The position numbers were made by a program, and so were the translations under genes. 64,000 bases of DNA. Source: Coprococcus phoceensis (GTDB taxonomy: Bacteria; Bacillota; Clostridia; Lachnospirales; Lachnospiraceae). The DNA is taken from the NCBI RefSeq assembly GCF_900104635.1, contig NZ_FNWC01000007.1:806001-870000 (forward strand), read 5' to 3'. The stretch's first letter is position 1. Every line of letters starts with the position of its first letter. The notes beneath the pieces are model-generated. The model had not been told where the DNA came from, did no database searches, and was given only the letters and a program-made list of their open reading frames with translations. Below are positions 7,375-16,462 of this stretch, one piece after another.

Positions 7375-7992
7375 ATGATAAGTAAGAAAAAAATAGTGAT
7401 AGGTATAATGATATGTCTTTTGATAGGCTCGGGAATTCGGATTTATGCTTTGAATAAGAAGGCTGAGAGACAGAAAAAAGAATATTTTCAAGTAAATGAG
7501 ACAGTGGAGTTTGGTCGAGATTTTAACAATAGTTCGGATAGTATTATTGACGGCTATACTGTAAAAGTGTTAGGTGCTGAGCTTTTCTCAATGAAAGAAT
7601 TTTATAAGAACTATAATCTTGTTTCAGAAGATGAAGAATTGGCGGAAGACACAGCTGTAAAATATTATTATGTAGTGAAAGCGTTATTTTCAAACGAAGA
7701 TAATGAAGATGTGGAAAAAGTGGGAGTTAACTTGAGTGCCATGACATTGGTAGGGACTGATTATAGTGCTGTGGTTAATCAAATGTCGTATGAATTAATC
7801 AATCCGGATATGCCGAAAGGTTTGGGTTTTTCTCTTTTGCAAGGCACTTCTAGGGAAGTTCTTATACCTTATGCAATTATTCCTGATAATATAGCAGCAA
7901 ATGAAAAGAAGGCATATGAAACATTGAAGGAAAATCCACCAATGTTTCAAATAACTTCTTATCCGGTTAAAAAATTAATTGAGACAAAATGA
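7375..7992 (+). CDS. Membrane-anchored extracytoplasmic protein of the agr-linked ABC module
   Basis: A 205-residue protein with one N-terminal hydrophobic segment (about residues 6-26) and no lipobox, so probably a signal anchor. The outer domain begins YFQVNETVEFGRD, which matches in position and character the start of the lipoprotein at 4370, and later carries a YYVVKALFSNEDNED strand typical of immunoglobulin-like accessory domains. It is the last gene of the run. No family function is known to me. A role in sensing, immunity or transporter assembly is inferred from context only. Confidence 0.65.
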   Translation: MISKKKIVIGIMICLLIGSGIRIYALNKKAERQKKEYFQVNETVEFGRDFNNSSDSIIDGYTVKVLGAELFSMKEFYKNYNLVSEDEELAEDTAVKYYYVVKALFSNEDNEDVEKVGVNLSAMTLVGTDYSAVVNQMSYELINPDMPKGLGFSLLQGTSREVLIPYAIIPDNIAANEKKAYETLKENPPMFQITSYPVKKLIETK

Positions 7993-8044
7993 GGACAAAA
8001 GTGCCTTTTCTGATATAATTATAATGTTACTAGAAGCAATTGAG

Positions 8045-8093
8045 AACTCTCCCATTCATGTGCTATATGAATAGATATGAATGCGGGAGTTTT
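8045..8093 (+). terminator. Long hairpin with T tract ahead of the AAA-ATPase gene
   Basis: Arms 8045-8059 and 8077-8091 pair over 15 positions with two imperfect pairs, followed by TTTT. It can terminate the ABC operon. Its loop and inner stem resemble those of the hairpin at 9890-9938 on the other side of the next gene. Confidence 0.7.
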
Positions 8094-8179
8094 GTAAATA
8101 TAAAAATGTTTTATGGTATAGGCGCATCTGTTGAAATCTGTTATAATAAATCCAAAGTGACGACAAGGAGGTTCGTATT

Positions 8180-9871
8180 ATGTCAAGAAGGGTATCGATC
8201 GGATATCAGGAATTTGCAGACATTATATCAAACGACCTATTCTATGTAGATAAGACATTATTTATAAAGGAATGGTGGGAGAGAAGAGATTATGTCACAT
8301 TGATTACTCGGCCAAGGCGTTTTGGGAAGACGTTGACAATGAGTATGATAGAGAATTTTTTTTCTATAACACATAAGAAGAACGCGGGTTTATTTCACCA
8401 TTTGAATATATGGAAAGAGGAGTCCTATCAAAAACTGCAGGGGACATATCCGGTGATCAGCATTACTTTTGCAAATGTGAAAGAACGCACTTTTCAAATG
8501 GCAAAGCAAAGGATTAATCAGATTTTGACGGATTTATATAATAAACACATTTTTTTGCTGGGTGGAGATTTATTAACGGAAGAAGAAAAGATATTTTTCA
8601 AAAGTGTTACCATGAATATGGATGAAACAATTGCCACATTGGCTATTCATAAGATGTCGGATTTCCTTAGCAGATATTATGAAAAGAAAGTGATTATCTT
8701 GTTGGATGAATATGATACTCCTATGCAGGAAGCTTATGTAAATGGATATTGGGATGAGTTATCATCATTTTTGCGAAGTTTATTGAATGCAGCATTTAAA
8801 ACAAATCCATATTTGGAGCGTGCAATTATGACTGGGATAACACGTGTCAGTAAAGAACCTATTTTTTCAGACTTGAATAATTTAGAGGTTGTCACTACTA
8901 TCTCAGAAAAATATGCAGACGCGTTTGGGTTTACGGAAGAAGAGGTTTTTGCTGCATTGGAAGAGTACAATTTATCTGATAAGAGCAGTGAGGTAAAACG
9001 CTGGTATGATGGATTTACATTTGGACATAAGAAAGATATTTATAATCCGTGGTCTATTCTTCATTATCTTGACAAACAAAAAGTAGGGACATACTGGGCG
9101 AATACAAGCAGCAACAGTTTAATCGGAAAAATAATTCGTGAGGGTTCCTGCCAAGTGAAAGAGTCTTTTGAAGAATTACTTGCCGGGAGAAATATTATCA
9201 CGCAGATTGATGAACAAATTGTGTATAATCGACTGGATTTAGATGAAAATGCAATTTGGAGTCTTTTTTTGGCAAGTGGGTATCTTAAGATTGTAAACGA
9301 AGTGAAGTGCGATGCATCGAGCAATGAGTGGAAGGAATTGTATGAGTTATCAATAACAAACTTTGAGGTTATGGTTATGTTCCGAAATATCGTGCGTGAT
9401 TGGTTTGCTTTGACGGCATCTAACTATAATGCATTTATCAGAGCGTTTTTGCAGGATGACTTGAAAGCGATGAACGCATATATGAATAAAACAGCGCTGG
9501 CAACGTTTAGCTTTTTTGACAGTGGGAGCAGACCATCCGGGGAAGAACCGGAACGATTTTATCATGGGTTCGTCTTGGGACTGATGGTGGAACTTGAAAA
9601 TCGATATATGATCACTTCAAACCGAGAAAGCGGTTTTGGACGCTACGATGTAATGTTGGAGCCGAGAAATAAGATAGATGATGCGATGATATTGGAATTT
9701 AAAGTGCAGGACAGTGACGAAAAATCTTTAGAAGATACAGTCAAAGCAGCGTTGAAACAAATTGATGAGAAGCAATATGCGGTATCATTAATTGAAAAAG
9801 GAGTGCCGGAAAGCCATATTAGAAAGTATGGATTTGCTTTTTGCGGCAAACGGGTTCTGATAGGAAAATAG
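8180..9871 (+). CDS. AAA-ATPase with PD-(D/E)XK nuclease-like C-terminus (DUF1703 type)
   Basis: A 563-residue protein. Residues 5-210 form the AAA-ATPase-like domain with a degenerate Walker A, RPRRFGKTLT (K50, T51), and Walker B-like IILLDEYDTP; residues about 430-525 form a PDDEXK_9 domain with RYDVMLEP and LEFKVQ. Proteins of this design occur in many copies in Lachnospiraceae and Bacteroidetes genomes; their role is not established, with mobile or defence functions suggested. ATG 8180 follows AAGGAGG. The gene stands alone between two similar hairpins and is unlike its neighbours in function, suggesting an independently acquired unit. Confidence 0.85.
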   Translation: MSRRVSIGYQEFADIISNDLFYVDKTLFIKEWWERRDYVTLITRPRRFGKTLTMSMIENFFSITHKKNAGLFHHLNIWKEESYQKLQGTYPVISITFANVKERTFQMAKQRINQILTDLYNKHIFLLGGDLLTEEEKIFFKSVTMNMDETIATLAIHKMSDFLSRYYEKKVIILLDEYDTPMQEAYVNGYWDELSSFLRSLLNAAFKTNPYLERAIMTGITRVSKEPIFSDLNNLEVVTTISEKYADAFGFTEEEVFAALEEYNLSDKSSEVKRWYDGFTFGHKKDIYNPWSILHYLDKQKVGTYWANTSSNSLIGKIIREGSCQVKESFEELLAGRNIITQIDEQIVYNRLDLDENAIWSLFLASGYLKIVNEVKCDASSNEWKELYELSITNFEVMVMFRNIVRDWFALTASNYNAFIRAFLQDDLKAMNAYMNKTALATFSFFDSGSRPSGEEPERFYHGFVLGLMVELENRYMITSNRESGFGRYDVMLEPRNKIDDAMILEFKVQDSDEKSLEDTVKAALKQIDEKQYAVSLIEKGVPESHIRKYGFAFCGKRVLIGK

Positions 9872-9889
9872 AATTCTGTCACCGAAAAG

Positions 9890-9938
9890 CTCTTATGTTC
9901 ATATACTATATTGATAGATATGAGCATAAGAGTTTTTT
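9890..9938 (+). terminator. Intrinsic terminator after the AAA-ATPase gene
   Basis: Arms at 9890-9904 and 9918-9932 form a 15-bp stem with one mismatch, followed by six T. It resembles the hairpin at 8045-8093 in its loop region. Confidence 0.85.
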
Positions 9939-9966
9939 GTGTCGTAAAACAGCAGGAGGATATAGG

Positions 9967-11682
9967 ATGAGTGGGATTTCTGGGTGGTATGATTCATATG
10001 AAAAAAGATTTGTCGGAGAGCAGTCTGTGACAAGAACCTTTGGTGAAAAAAGATATACAGTTGTATACAGCGGAGAACTTTATAATTGTGGAGAACTAAG
10101 GCGAGAGTTGGAAAAGAGGGGGCAGCGTTTTGAGACGACAAGTGAGATGGAAGTTGTTCTGAATGGATTGTTTACATACGGAACGGATTTCGTAAAACAA
10201 ATGAATGGGGTATTTGCGTTTGCCTTTTATGATGAAAAACTGGGAGTGTTGCATCTGTTTCGGGATCGCATTGGAGTGAAACCTTTATTTTATACAAGGC
10301 AGGGAGATACGATTTTTTTTGCATCAGAGATAGAGACGCTATTAGCCAATTCGGGCGTGAAACCGGTACTGGATCGGAAGGGATTAAATGAAGTATTCAG
10401 TATCGGACCGGCAAAGACATATGGCTGCGGTGTATTTAAAGGGATTGATGAGGTACTTCCGGGACACCTGTTAAGCTATACGGGGGCAGAAATGAAAAAT
10501 TCCTGCTATTGGAGGTTGGAAAGCAAGGTACACGAGGACAACTATGAGCAGACTGTTGAGAAAACAGCGTTTCTGTTGGAGGATGCAGTGAAGAATCAGA
10601 TGATTTCAGGTGTGCCCGTTTGCACCTTTCTGTCGGGAGGGTTGGATAGCAGCCTTGTATCCGCAATCTGTGCGAGGGAGTTGAGAAAAGAGGGAAAGAG
10701 ACTGCACACGTTTTCGTTTGACTTTATGGGGAATGACAAGAATTTTCAAGCGAATATGTTTCAACCATCACAGGACAGACCATATGTGGAAAAAATGGTA
10801 ACTTTTCTGGATTCAGAACATCACTACTTAGAATGTGACTCTCGCACACAGGCGGACTATCTTTATGCATCAATTGATGCGAAAGGATTGCCGGCAATGG
10901 CAGATGTAGATTCTTCGCTTCTTTATTTTTGCTCGGAGGTGTCAAAGGAATATAAAGTGGCGCTGACCGGTGAATGCGCGGACGAGATTTTTGGCGGATA
11001 TCCGTGGTTTCATAAAAAAGAATGTCTGGAAGCGCATACGTTTCCGTGGACGATGGATTTAGCGCCGAGAAAAGCAATGCTTTCCGATGAATTTTTGGAA
11101 GCGCTAAAAATGGATGCGTATGTGCAGGAGACTTATGCAAAATCAGTGGCTGAAACACCAAGGCTTGCAGGAGAGTCAGCTTTGGAAACGCGAAGAAGAG
11201 AGATTTCCTATCTGAATCAGAAATGGTTTATGCAGACACTCTTAGACAGAATGGGCGGAACGAGTACGCGTTATGGTTTGTCAGCGAGAGTGCCGTTTGC
11301 GGATTATCGGATTGTGGAGTACTTGTGGAATGTACCATGGGAGATGAAGGCAAAGGGAGGCGTTGTAAAGGGATTGCTTCGGGAGGCAGGAAGAGGATTG
11401 CTTCCGGATGACATTTTATTCCGAAAGAAATCTCCTTATCCAAAGACGTACGATAAAGCATATGAAGCAATCCTGGTGCAGAAAATGCGTGCAATTATGG
11501 CAGAGACCGACTCGCCAATCCGTCAATTTTTGGATACAAAAAAGGTAGAAAGATTTCTTTCCAGTCCATCTGATTATGGAAAACCGTGGTATGGTCAGTT
11601 GATGGCGGCGCCACAGATGATTGCCTACCTCATTCAGGTAAATTACTGGCTTGAAAAATATCATATAAAAATAGAACTTTAA
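9967..11682 (+). CDS. asnB: Asparagine synthase (glutamine-hydrolyzing type) with Ser in place of Cys nucleophile
   Basis: A 571-residue protein. Residues 1-190 form an N-terminal nucleophile glutamine amidotransferase domain and about 210-571 the ATP-dependent synthetase domain, with the pyrophosphate-binding motif FLSGGLDSS and downstream GECADEIFGGYPW. It should convert aspartate to asparagine. The normal start MCGI is here MSGISG: codon 2 is AGT (Ser) where TGT (Cys) is expected, so glutamine hydrolysis is doubtful and free ammonia may be the nitrogen source. AGGAGG lies ahead of ATG 9967, and no upstream start restores a Cys. The rest of the glutaminase domain is intact and conserved-looking, so this is not a general wreck. 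Confidence 0.88.
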   Translation: MSGISGWYDSYEKRFVGEQSVTRTFGEKRYTVVYSGELYNCGELRRELEKRGQRFETTSEMEVVLNGLFTYGTDFVKQMNGVFAFAFYDEKLGVLHLFRDRIGVKPLFYTRQGDTIFFASEIETLLANSGVKPVLDRKGLNEVFSIGPAKTYGCGVFKGIDEVLPGHLLSYTGAEMKNSCYWRLESKVHEDNYEQTVEKTAFLLEDAVKNQMISGVPVCTFLSGGLDSSLVSAICARELRKEGKRLHTFSFDFMGNDKNFQANMFQPSQDRPYVEKMVTFLDSEHHYLECDSRTQADYLYASIDAKGLPAMADVDSSLLYFCSEVSKEYKVALTGECADEIFGGYPWFHKKECLEAHTFPWTMDLAPRKAMLSDEFLEALKMDAYVQETYAKSVAETPRLAGESALETRRREISYLNQKWFMQTLLDRMGGTSTRYGLSARVPFADYRIVEYLWNVPWEMKAKGGVVKGLLREAGRGLLPDDILFRKKSPYPKTYDKAYEAILVQKMRAIMAETDSPIRQFLDTKKVERFLSSPSDYGKPWYGQLMAAPQMIAYLIQVNYWLEKYHIKIEL

Positions 11683-11745
11683 CCTAAGCAGAAAATCGTT
11701 TATAATAAAAAAGATAAGAGAGTTTGGAAGAACGGAGGAGAAAGC

Positions 11746-12797
11746 ATGTATTATAAACAATATGGAAATACTGATATGAAAGTGTCCGCAATCGGACTTG
11801 GAACGATGCGCTATGATGAGGAAGATATTGCTGCGGGAAGACTGGAAAAATGTGCGGAGATTCCGTTGTATGCATTTGAGAAGGGCATTAACTACTGGGA
11901 TACCGCACCATTTTATTGTGATGATAAAAGTGAGATTGTGACGGGAATCGCACTCTCTCAGGTGAAAAGAAGTGATGTTTATGTGACATCTAAGACGAAT
12001 TTTAATACGATTGGTCAGAACCCTACGAGAGATGATTTCCGCAGAAGACTGGAGATGTCGTTGCAACGCCTTCAGACAGACTACATTGATTTTTATCATA
12101 TGTGGTGTATGTTGAATCTGGAATCCTGGGAGAGACATATGGAAGTGATCTACCGATTTTTTGAGGAGGCAAAGGCGGAAGGACTGATTCGAAATATTGT
12201 TTTTTCTTCTCATATGGAGGGAAATGATATTGAGAAAGTGGTAGAGACCGGAAAATTCAAAGGGATGCTGATAGGATATAGTGCATTGAATTATCGATTC
12301 CGCCTCCGCTTGGCGGTGGAATGATTCCACAGAATCCGGAAGCATTTTCGTATCTGGCAGAAGGAACTGATCTGACTGTACCGCAGGCAGCGCTTCGGTT
12401 TGTGGCATCCCATAAGGAAATTACGATTACACTTGCCGGATGTACGACAAAAGCACATGTGGATGATGCAGTAAAAGCGGTAGAAAACTTAGAGGAACGT
12501 CCGGCAAAAGAGATCGTAAAATTGTATGAGGACAAGGGAGTTGCACTGAACAATCTCTGCACAGGATGCGCTTACTGCAAAGGCTGTCCGAAGGAAATCG
12601 AGATTCCAAAATTCATGGACGCCTATAATCAGCAGATTTTGACGGGAAAGGAGACAGCGGCAAAAGAGCGTCTGAACAATCACTGGGGACTGGATGCAAA
12701 GAACGCAGCCGAATGTATCGCATGTGGGAAATGTGAGCGCGCATGCACACAGCATCTGCCAATCATTGAACGATTGAAAGAGATTGCATCAAAATAA
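11746..12797 (+). pseudogene. Aldo/keto reductase with ferredoxin-type domain, broken by internal deletion
   Basis: The N-terminal part (11746-12324) has the TIM-barrel start of aldo/keto reductases (IGLGTMRYDEED, WDTAPFY, TSKTNF) and breaks off after NYRFR in a shifted frame that stops at 12324. A second frame, readable from PLGGGMIPQN at about 12309 and open to 12797, carries the rest of the barrel and a C-terminal domain with two Cys clusters, CTGCAYCKGCP and CIACGKCERAC, for iron-sulfur binding. Intact relatives have about 20 residues (glycine-rich, ending VVTMN) between these parts. The missing stretch lies near 12300-12310, where short CCGC repeats suggest slippage. The gene is probably non-functional. 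Confidence 0.85.
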
Positions 12798-12814
12798 AGA
12801 CAAAAGGAAGAAGA

Positions 12815-13360
12815 ATGATGACAGAAGAGAGAACAAAAGCGAATGTCAGAGTGTTGAAACTGGCGTATGGCGGGCTGCTTGTGGCACTTGGAATTTTGCT
12901 GCCGCAGGCGTTCCATATTTTCGGACAGAATGCAGGAATGATTTTTTTACCGATACAGATTCCGGTACTGTTTGCAGGGATGTTGCTTGGACCGTATTAT
13001 GGAGGACTGATCGGAATTCTGGTACCTCTTTTCAGTTCTGTACTGACAGGGATGCCACCGGTGCCGAAGGTTTATTTTATGTTTGCGGAGTTGATGGCAT
13101 ACGGGATTGTGACCGGATGGATGATTAAGAAAACAAATGTATATGCAAGTCTCCTTACGGCAATGATTTTAGGGAGAGCGGCGTATGGTATTTCTTTAAT
13201 CGTGGGAGCGCAGTTTTTGCATATACAGGCGCCCTTCCTAAATCGGGCGGCATTTTTATCGGGGATTGTCTCCGGAGTACCGGGAATGCTGATTCAGATT
13301 GTGATTCTTCCGGTATTGTACCTGACGTTAAAGCGAGGAGGTCTGACATTTGAACGATAG
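12815..13360 (+). CDS. ECF transporter substrate-binding (S) component
   Basis: A 181-residue integral membrane protein with about six hydrophobic segments and a positively charged end. The GPYYGGLIGILVPL stretch and the QIPVLFAGMLLG segment are typical of S components of energy-coupling-factor vitamin transporters, which bind a vitamin and dock on a shared EcfAAT module elsewhere. Sequence style is closest to the group predicted to carry pantothenate-like substrates, but the substrate cannot be read safely. The following gene starts inside its end, so the two are coupled. Confidence 0.75.
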   Translation: MMTEERTKANVRVLKLAYGGLLVALGILLPQAFHIFGQNAGMIFLPIQIPVLFAGMLLGPYYGGLIGILVPLFSSVLTGMPPVPKVYFMFAELMAYGIVTGWMIKKTNVYASLLTAMILGRAAYGISLIVGAQFLHIQAPFLNRAAFLSGIVSGVPGMLIQIVILPVLYLTLKRGGLTFER

Positions 13361-13802
13361 ATTAGAACAGGCGGTAGCACTTTTAAAAGAAAAGCAAGTG
13401 AGCTGTGTCATATGGATAGATGGAAAGGAACCGATTCTTTCGGATGAAATCGGGATTAAACCGCTGATGAAAGAACTTCGAAAAGAAAGACATGCCTTTG
13501 AGCACGGCGTGATCGCGGATAAGGTTGTAGGAAAAGCGGCGGCGCTTATGGCTATTTTAGGTGGTGCAAAGGCAGTTTACGGGCAGGTTTTAAGTGAAAG
13601 TGCAGAAAAAATCCTACAGATATATGGGATTGAATACGCTTATGAAGAAAAGGTTCCCTACATTGAAAACCGCACAAAAACGGGACAATGTCCATTGGAA
13701 GAGTCGGTGATTTCTGTGGATGATCCAGAAAAAGCATTTGAAGTGTTGGAGGAAACGATTGCAGGACTGATGAGAAAGAACTTCCAAAGACCGGCGAAAT
13801 AG
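13350..13802 (+). CDS. DUF1893 family protein
   Basis: A 150-residue cytoplasmic protein. TTG 13350 has GAGGAGG eight bases upstream and overlaps the ECF gene by 11 bases. The domain covers about residues 1-105, with GVIADKVVGKAAAL and the ENRTKTGQCPLE motif containing one conserved Cys; an acidic C-terminal tail follows. The one structure I recall for this family (Thermotoga TM1506) has a cytidine deaminase-like fold without clear deaminase residues. Biological role unknown; the overlap with an ECF S component hints at vitamin or nucleotide metabolism, which is inference. Confidence 0.75.
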   Translation: MNDRLEQAVALLKEKQVSCVIWIDGKEPILSDEIGIKPLMKELRKERHAFEHGVIADKVVGKAAALMAILGGAKAVYGQVLSESAEKILQIYGIEYAYEEKVPYIENRTKTGQCPLEESVISVDDPEKAFEVLEETIAGLMRKNFQRPAK

Positions 13803-13843
13803 TGTATAGTATTGCTTAGTATGTAACAGACAGGAGAGACGAA

Positions 13844-16462
13844 ATGAGTGAAAAAATCGTTTTAATCGATGGACATAGTATTTTAAATCGGGCATTTTAC
13901 GGGGTTCCGGATCTGACGAATTCCGAGGGGCTTCACACGAATGCAGTGTATGGTTTTTTGAATATTATGTTCAAGGTTTTAGAGGAAGAAAAACCAGAGT
14001 ATCTGACAGTGGCGTTTGACGTGCATGCGCCGACATTCCGGCATGAGATGTTCGCGGAGTATAAAGGAACCAGAAAACCAATGGCGGATGAGCTGCGTCA
14101 GCAGGTTCCGGTTATCAAAGAAGTGCTGCAGGCAATGGGAGTCAAGACGATTGAAAAAGCGGGTTTGGAAGCCGATGATTTACTTGGAACGCTTGCAAAA
14201 AGATGTGAGGAGATGGGCATGGAAGTGTCTGTGATCTCAGGAGACCGCGACCTTTTGCAGCTTGCGACAGAGCATGTAAAGATTCGAATTCCAAAGACGA
14301 AGCAGGGGAAGACAGAGATTGAAGATTATTATGCGGCAGATGTCAAAGCACGTTACCAGGTCACTCCGGAAGAGTTTATTGATTTAAAGGCGCTGATGGG
14401 AGATACGTCGGATAATATTCCGGGTGTCCCAAGTATCGGAGAAAAAACTGCGACAAAGATTATTACAGAATATGGTTCAATTGAGAATGCATACGCACAT
14501 GTGACAGAGCTAAAACCACCTCGTGCAAGCAAAGCACTTTCCGAGCATTACGATCTTGCACAGATGAGTAAGGTGCTGGCAACGATTCATGTGAATGCAG
14601 ATTTCGAGTATGAGATTGCGGATGCAAAGCTTGGAGATCTTTACACGGAGGAAGCATATGTGTATTTTCAGCGTTTGCAGTTTAAAAACCTGTTGTCTCG
14701 TTTTGAGGTGACAGCGCCGGCAAATCGTATCGAAGATGCCTTTCGGGTTGTTACAGATCAAAATGAGGCGAAGAAGATATTTGAAACGGCAAAGAAACAA
14801 ACGTGTGTCGGTGTTTCTTTTTATAAGGATACGAAGAATGTGCTGCCGTTGTTTGTGAATGAGGCAGGGCTTACCGGAGTCGGGATTGCCTTTGGGAAAG
14901 AAGATATCTATGTGTTTACAACAGAACAGGGAATGGAGATTTCCGAGCTGCTAGAACAGGTGGAAACGCTTTCAAAAGAGGTAGATGTGCTTGCAATCGC
15001 CGATGTAAAGAATGCGATGCAGTATATTCCGAATGTGAATCAATCTGTTTGTTTTGATACGATTGTTGCGGCATATCTGTTGAATCCATTGAAGAACGAC
15101 TATGAGTCTGCAGACATTGCAAGAGAATATCTGGATATATTAATTGATGACAACCAGATTGATGAGGCGCAGAAAAGCTGTTATGAGGCGTATACGGCAT
15201 ATGAATCCAGCAAGATTTTACGTGATAGACTCAAAGAGACAGAAATGGAGCAGCTTTTTGATGAGATTGAGATGCCACTTGTATTTACACTCTATGACAT
15301 GGAACAAAATGGTGTAAAAGTGGCTGCAGAGGCACTTCATATCTACGGAGAGCAATTAGGCCAAAAGATTGTAGATTTGGAAAAAGACATTTACGAACTG
15401 ACCGGAGAGACATTTAATATCAATTCGCCAAAGCAGCTCGGCGTGATTCTGTTTGAAAAGCTTGGACTGCCACATGGTAAAAAGACAAAGACAGGATATT
15501 CGACTTCTGCGGATATTTTGGACAAACTGGCGCCGGAGTATCCGGTCGTATCCAAGATTTTGGAATATCGCCAGCTTACAAAGTTGAAATCCACCTATGC
15601 AGATGGACTTGCGGGATATATTAAAGATGACGGACGAATTCATGGAAAATTCAATCAGACGATCACGGCGACAGGACGAATCAGCAGTACAGAGCCGAAT
15701 TTACAGAATATACCGGTTCGCATGGAATTGGGACGTCTGATCCGAAAAGTATTTATTCCGGAAGACGGTTATGTGTTTGTGGATGCGGACTACTCGCAGA
15801 TTGAACTTCGCATATTGGCACATTGTTCCGGCGATGAGCAGCTGATCAACGCCTACAAAGAGGCGAGAGATATTCACAGAATTACCGCCTCTCAGGTGTT
15901 CCATACGCCGTTTGAGGAAGTAACTGATCTTCAGAGAAGAAATGCCAAGGCGGTCAATTTTGGAATTGTATATGGAATCAGTTCGTTTGGATTGAGTCAG
16001 GATTTGAGCATCACAAAAAAAGAGGCAGCTCAGTATATCGAAAGTTATTTTGAGACATATCCGAGCATCAAGGGATTTTTGGACGATGCGGTAGAACATG
16101 CAAAAGAAAACGGATATGTGACAACGGTGTTTGGCAGACGAAGACCGGTACCGGAGTTATCTTCCAGCAATTTTATGCAGCGCTCGTTCGGGGAACGTGT
16201 CGCTATGAATGCTCCGATTCAGGGGACAGCAGCGGATATTATGAAGATTGCCATGAATGGTGTAAACAGAAGACTGAAAGAAAACAATATGAGATCAAAA
16301 CTGGTATTGCAGGTGCATGATGAACTTCTGATCGAGGCATATGAGGAAGAGTTGGAAGATGTAAAGGAGATTCTTTCCCATGAGATGGTGAATGCGGCAA
16401 AACTTCATGTGCCATTGGAAGTGGATATGCATACCGGAAAGAACTGGTACGAGGCAAAATAA
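13844..16462 (+). CDS. polA: DNA polymerase I
   Basis: An 872-residue family A polymerase for repair and Okazaki fragment maturation. Residues 1-290 are the 5'-3' exonuclease (LIDGHSILNRAFYG start, GLEADDLLGTLA, SGDRDLLQL, GDTSDNIPGVP). Residues about 300-480 correspond to the 3'-5' exonuclease domain but lack the DxE metal ligands, as in most Firmicutes. The polymerase domain has motif A DYSQIELRI, motif B RRNAKAVNFGI and motif C VHDELLIE. ATG 13844 follows CAGGAGAG. Its stop shares a base with the coaE start, a conserved pairing. Confidence 0.97.
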   Translation: MSEKIVLIDGHSILNRAFYGVPDLTNSEGLHTNAVYGFLNIMFKVLEEEKPEYLTVAFDVHAPTFRHEMFAEYKGTRKPMADELRQQVPVIKEVLQAMGVKTIEKAGLEADDLLGTLAKRCEEMGMEVSVISGDRDLLQLATEHVKIRIPKTKQGKTEIEDYYAADVKARYQVTPEEFIDLKALMGDTSDNIPGVPSIGEKTATKIITEYGSIENAYAHVTELKPPRASKALSEHYDLAQMSKVLATIHVNADFEYEIADAKLGDLYTEEAYVYFQRLQFKNLLSRFEVTAPANRIEDAFRVVTDQNEAKKIFETAKKQTCVGVSFYKDTKNVLPLFVNEAGLTGVGIAFGKEDIYVFTTEQGMEISELLEQVETLSKEVDVLAIADVKNAMQYIPNVNQSVCFDTIVAAYLLNPLKNDYESADIAREYLDILIDDNQIDEAQKSCYEAYTAYESSKILRDRLKETEMEQLFDEIEMPLVFTLYDMEQNGVKVAAEALHIYGEQLGQKIVDLEKDIYELTGETFNINSPKQLGVILFEKLGLPHGKKTKTGYSTSADILDKLAPEYPVVSKILEYRQLTKLKSTYADGLAGYIKDDGRIHGKFNQTITATGRISSTEPNLQNIPVRMELGRLIRKVFIPEDGYVFVDADYSQIELRILAHCSGDEQLINAYKEARDIHRITASQVFHTPFEEVTDLQRRNAKAVNFGIVYGISSFGLSQDLSITKKEAAQYIESYFETYPSIKGFLDDAVEHAKENGYVTTVFGRRRPVPELSSSNFMQRSFGERVAMNAPIQGTAADIMKIAMNGVNRRLKENNMRSKLVLQVHDELLIEAYEEELEDVKEILSHEMVNAAKLHVPLEVDMHTGKNWYEAK

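Noticed and set aside
11416..12408. 330-codon open frame on the minus strand
   Set aside because: It lies antisense to asnB and the aldo/keto reductase, has no ribosome site and no protein-like composition.
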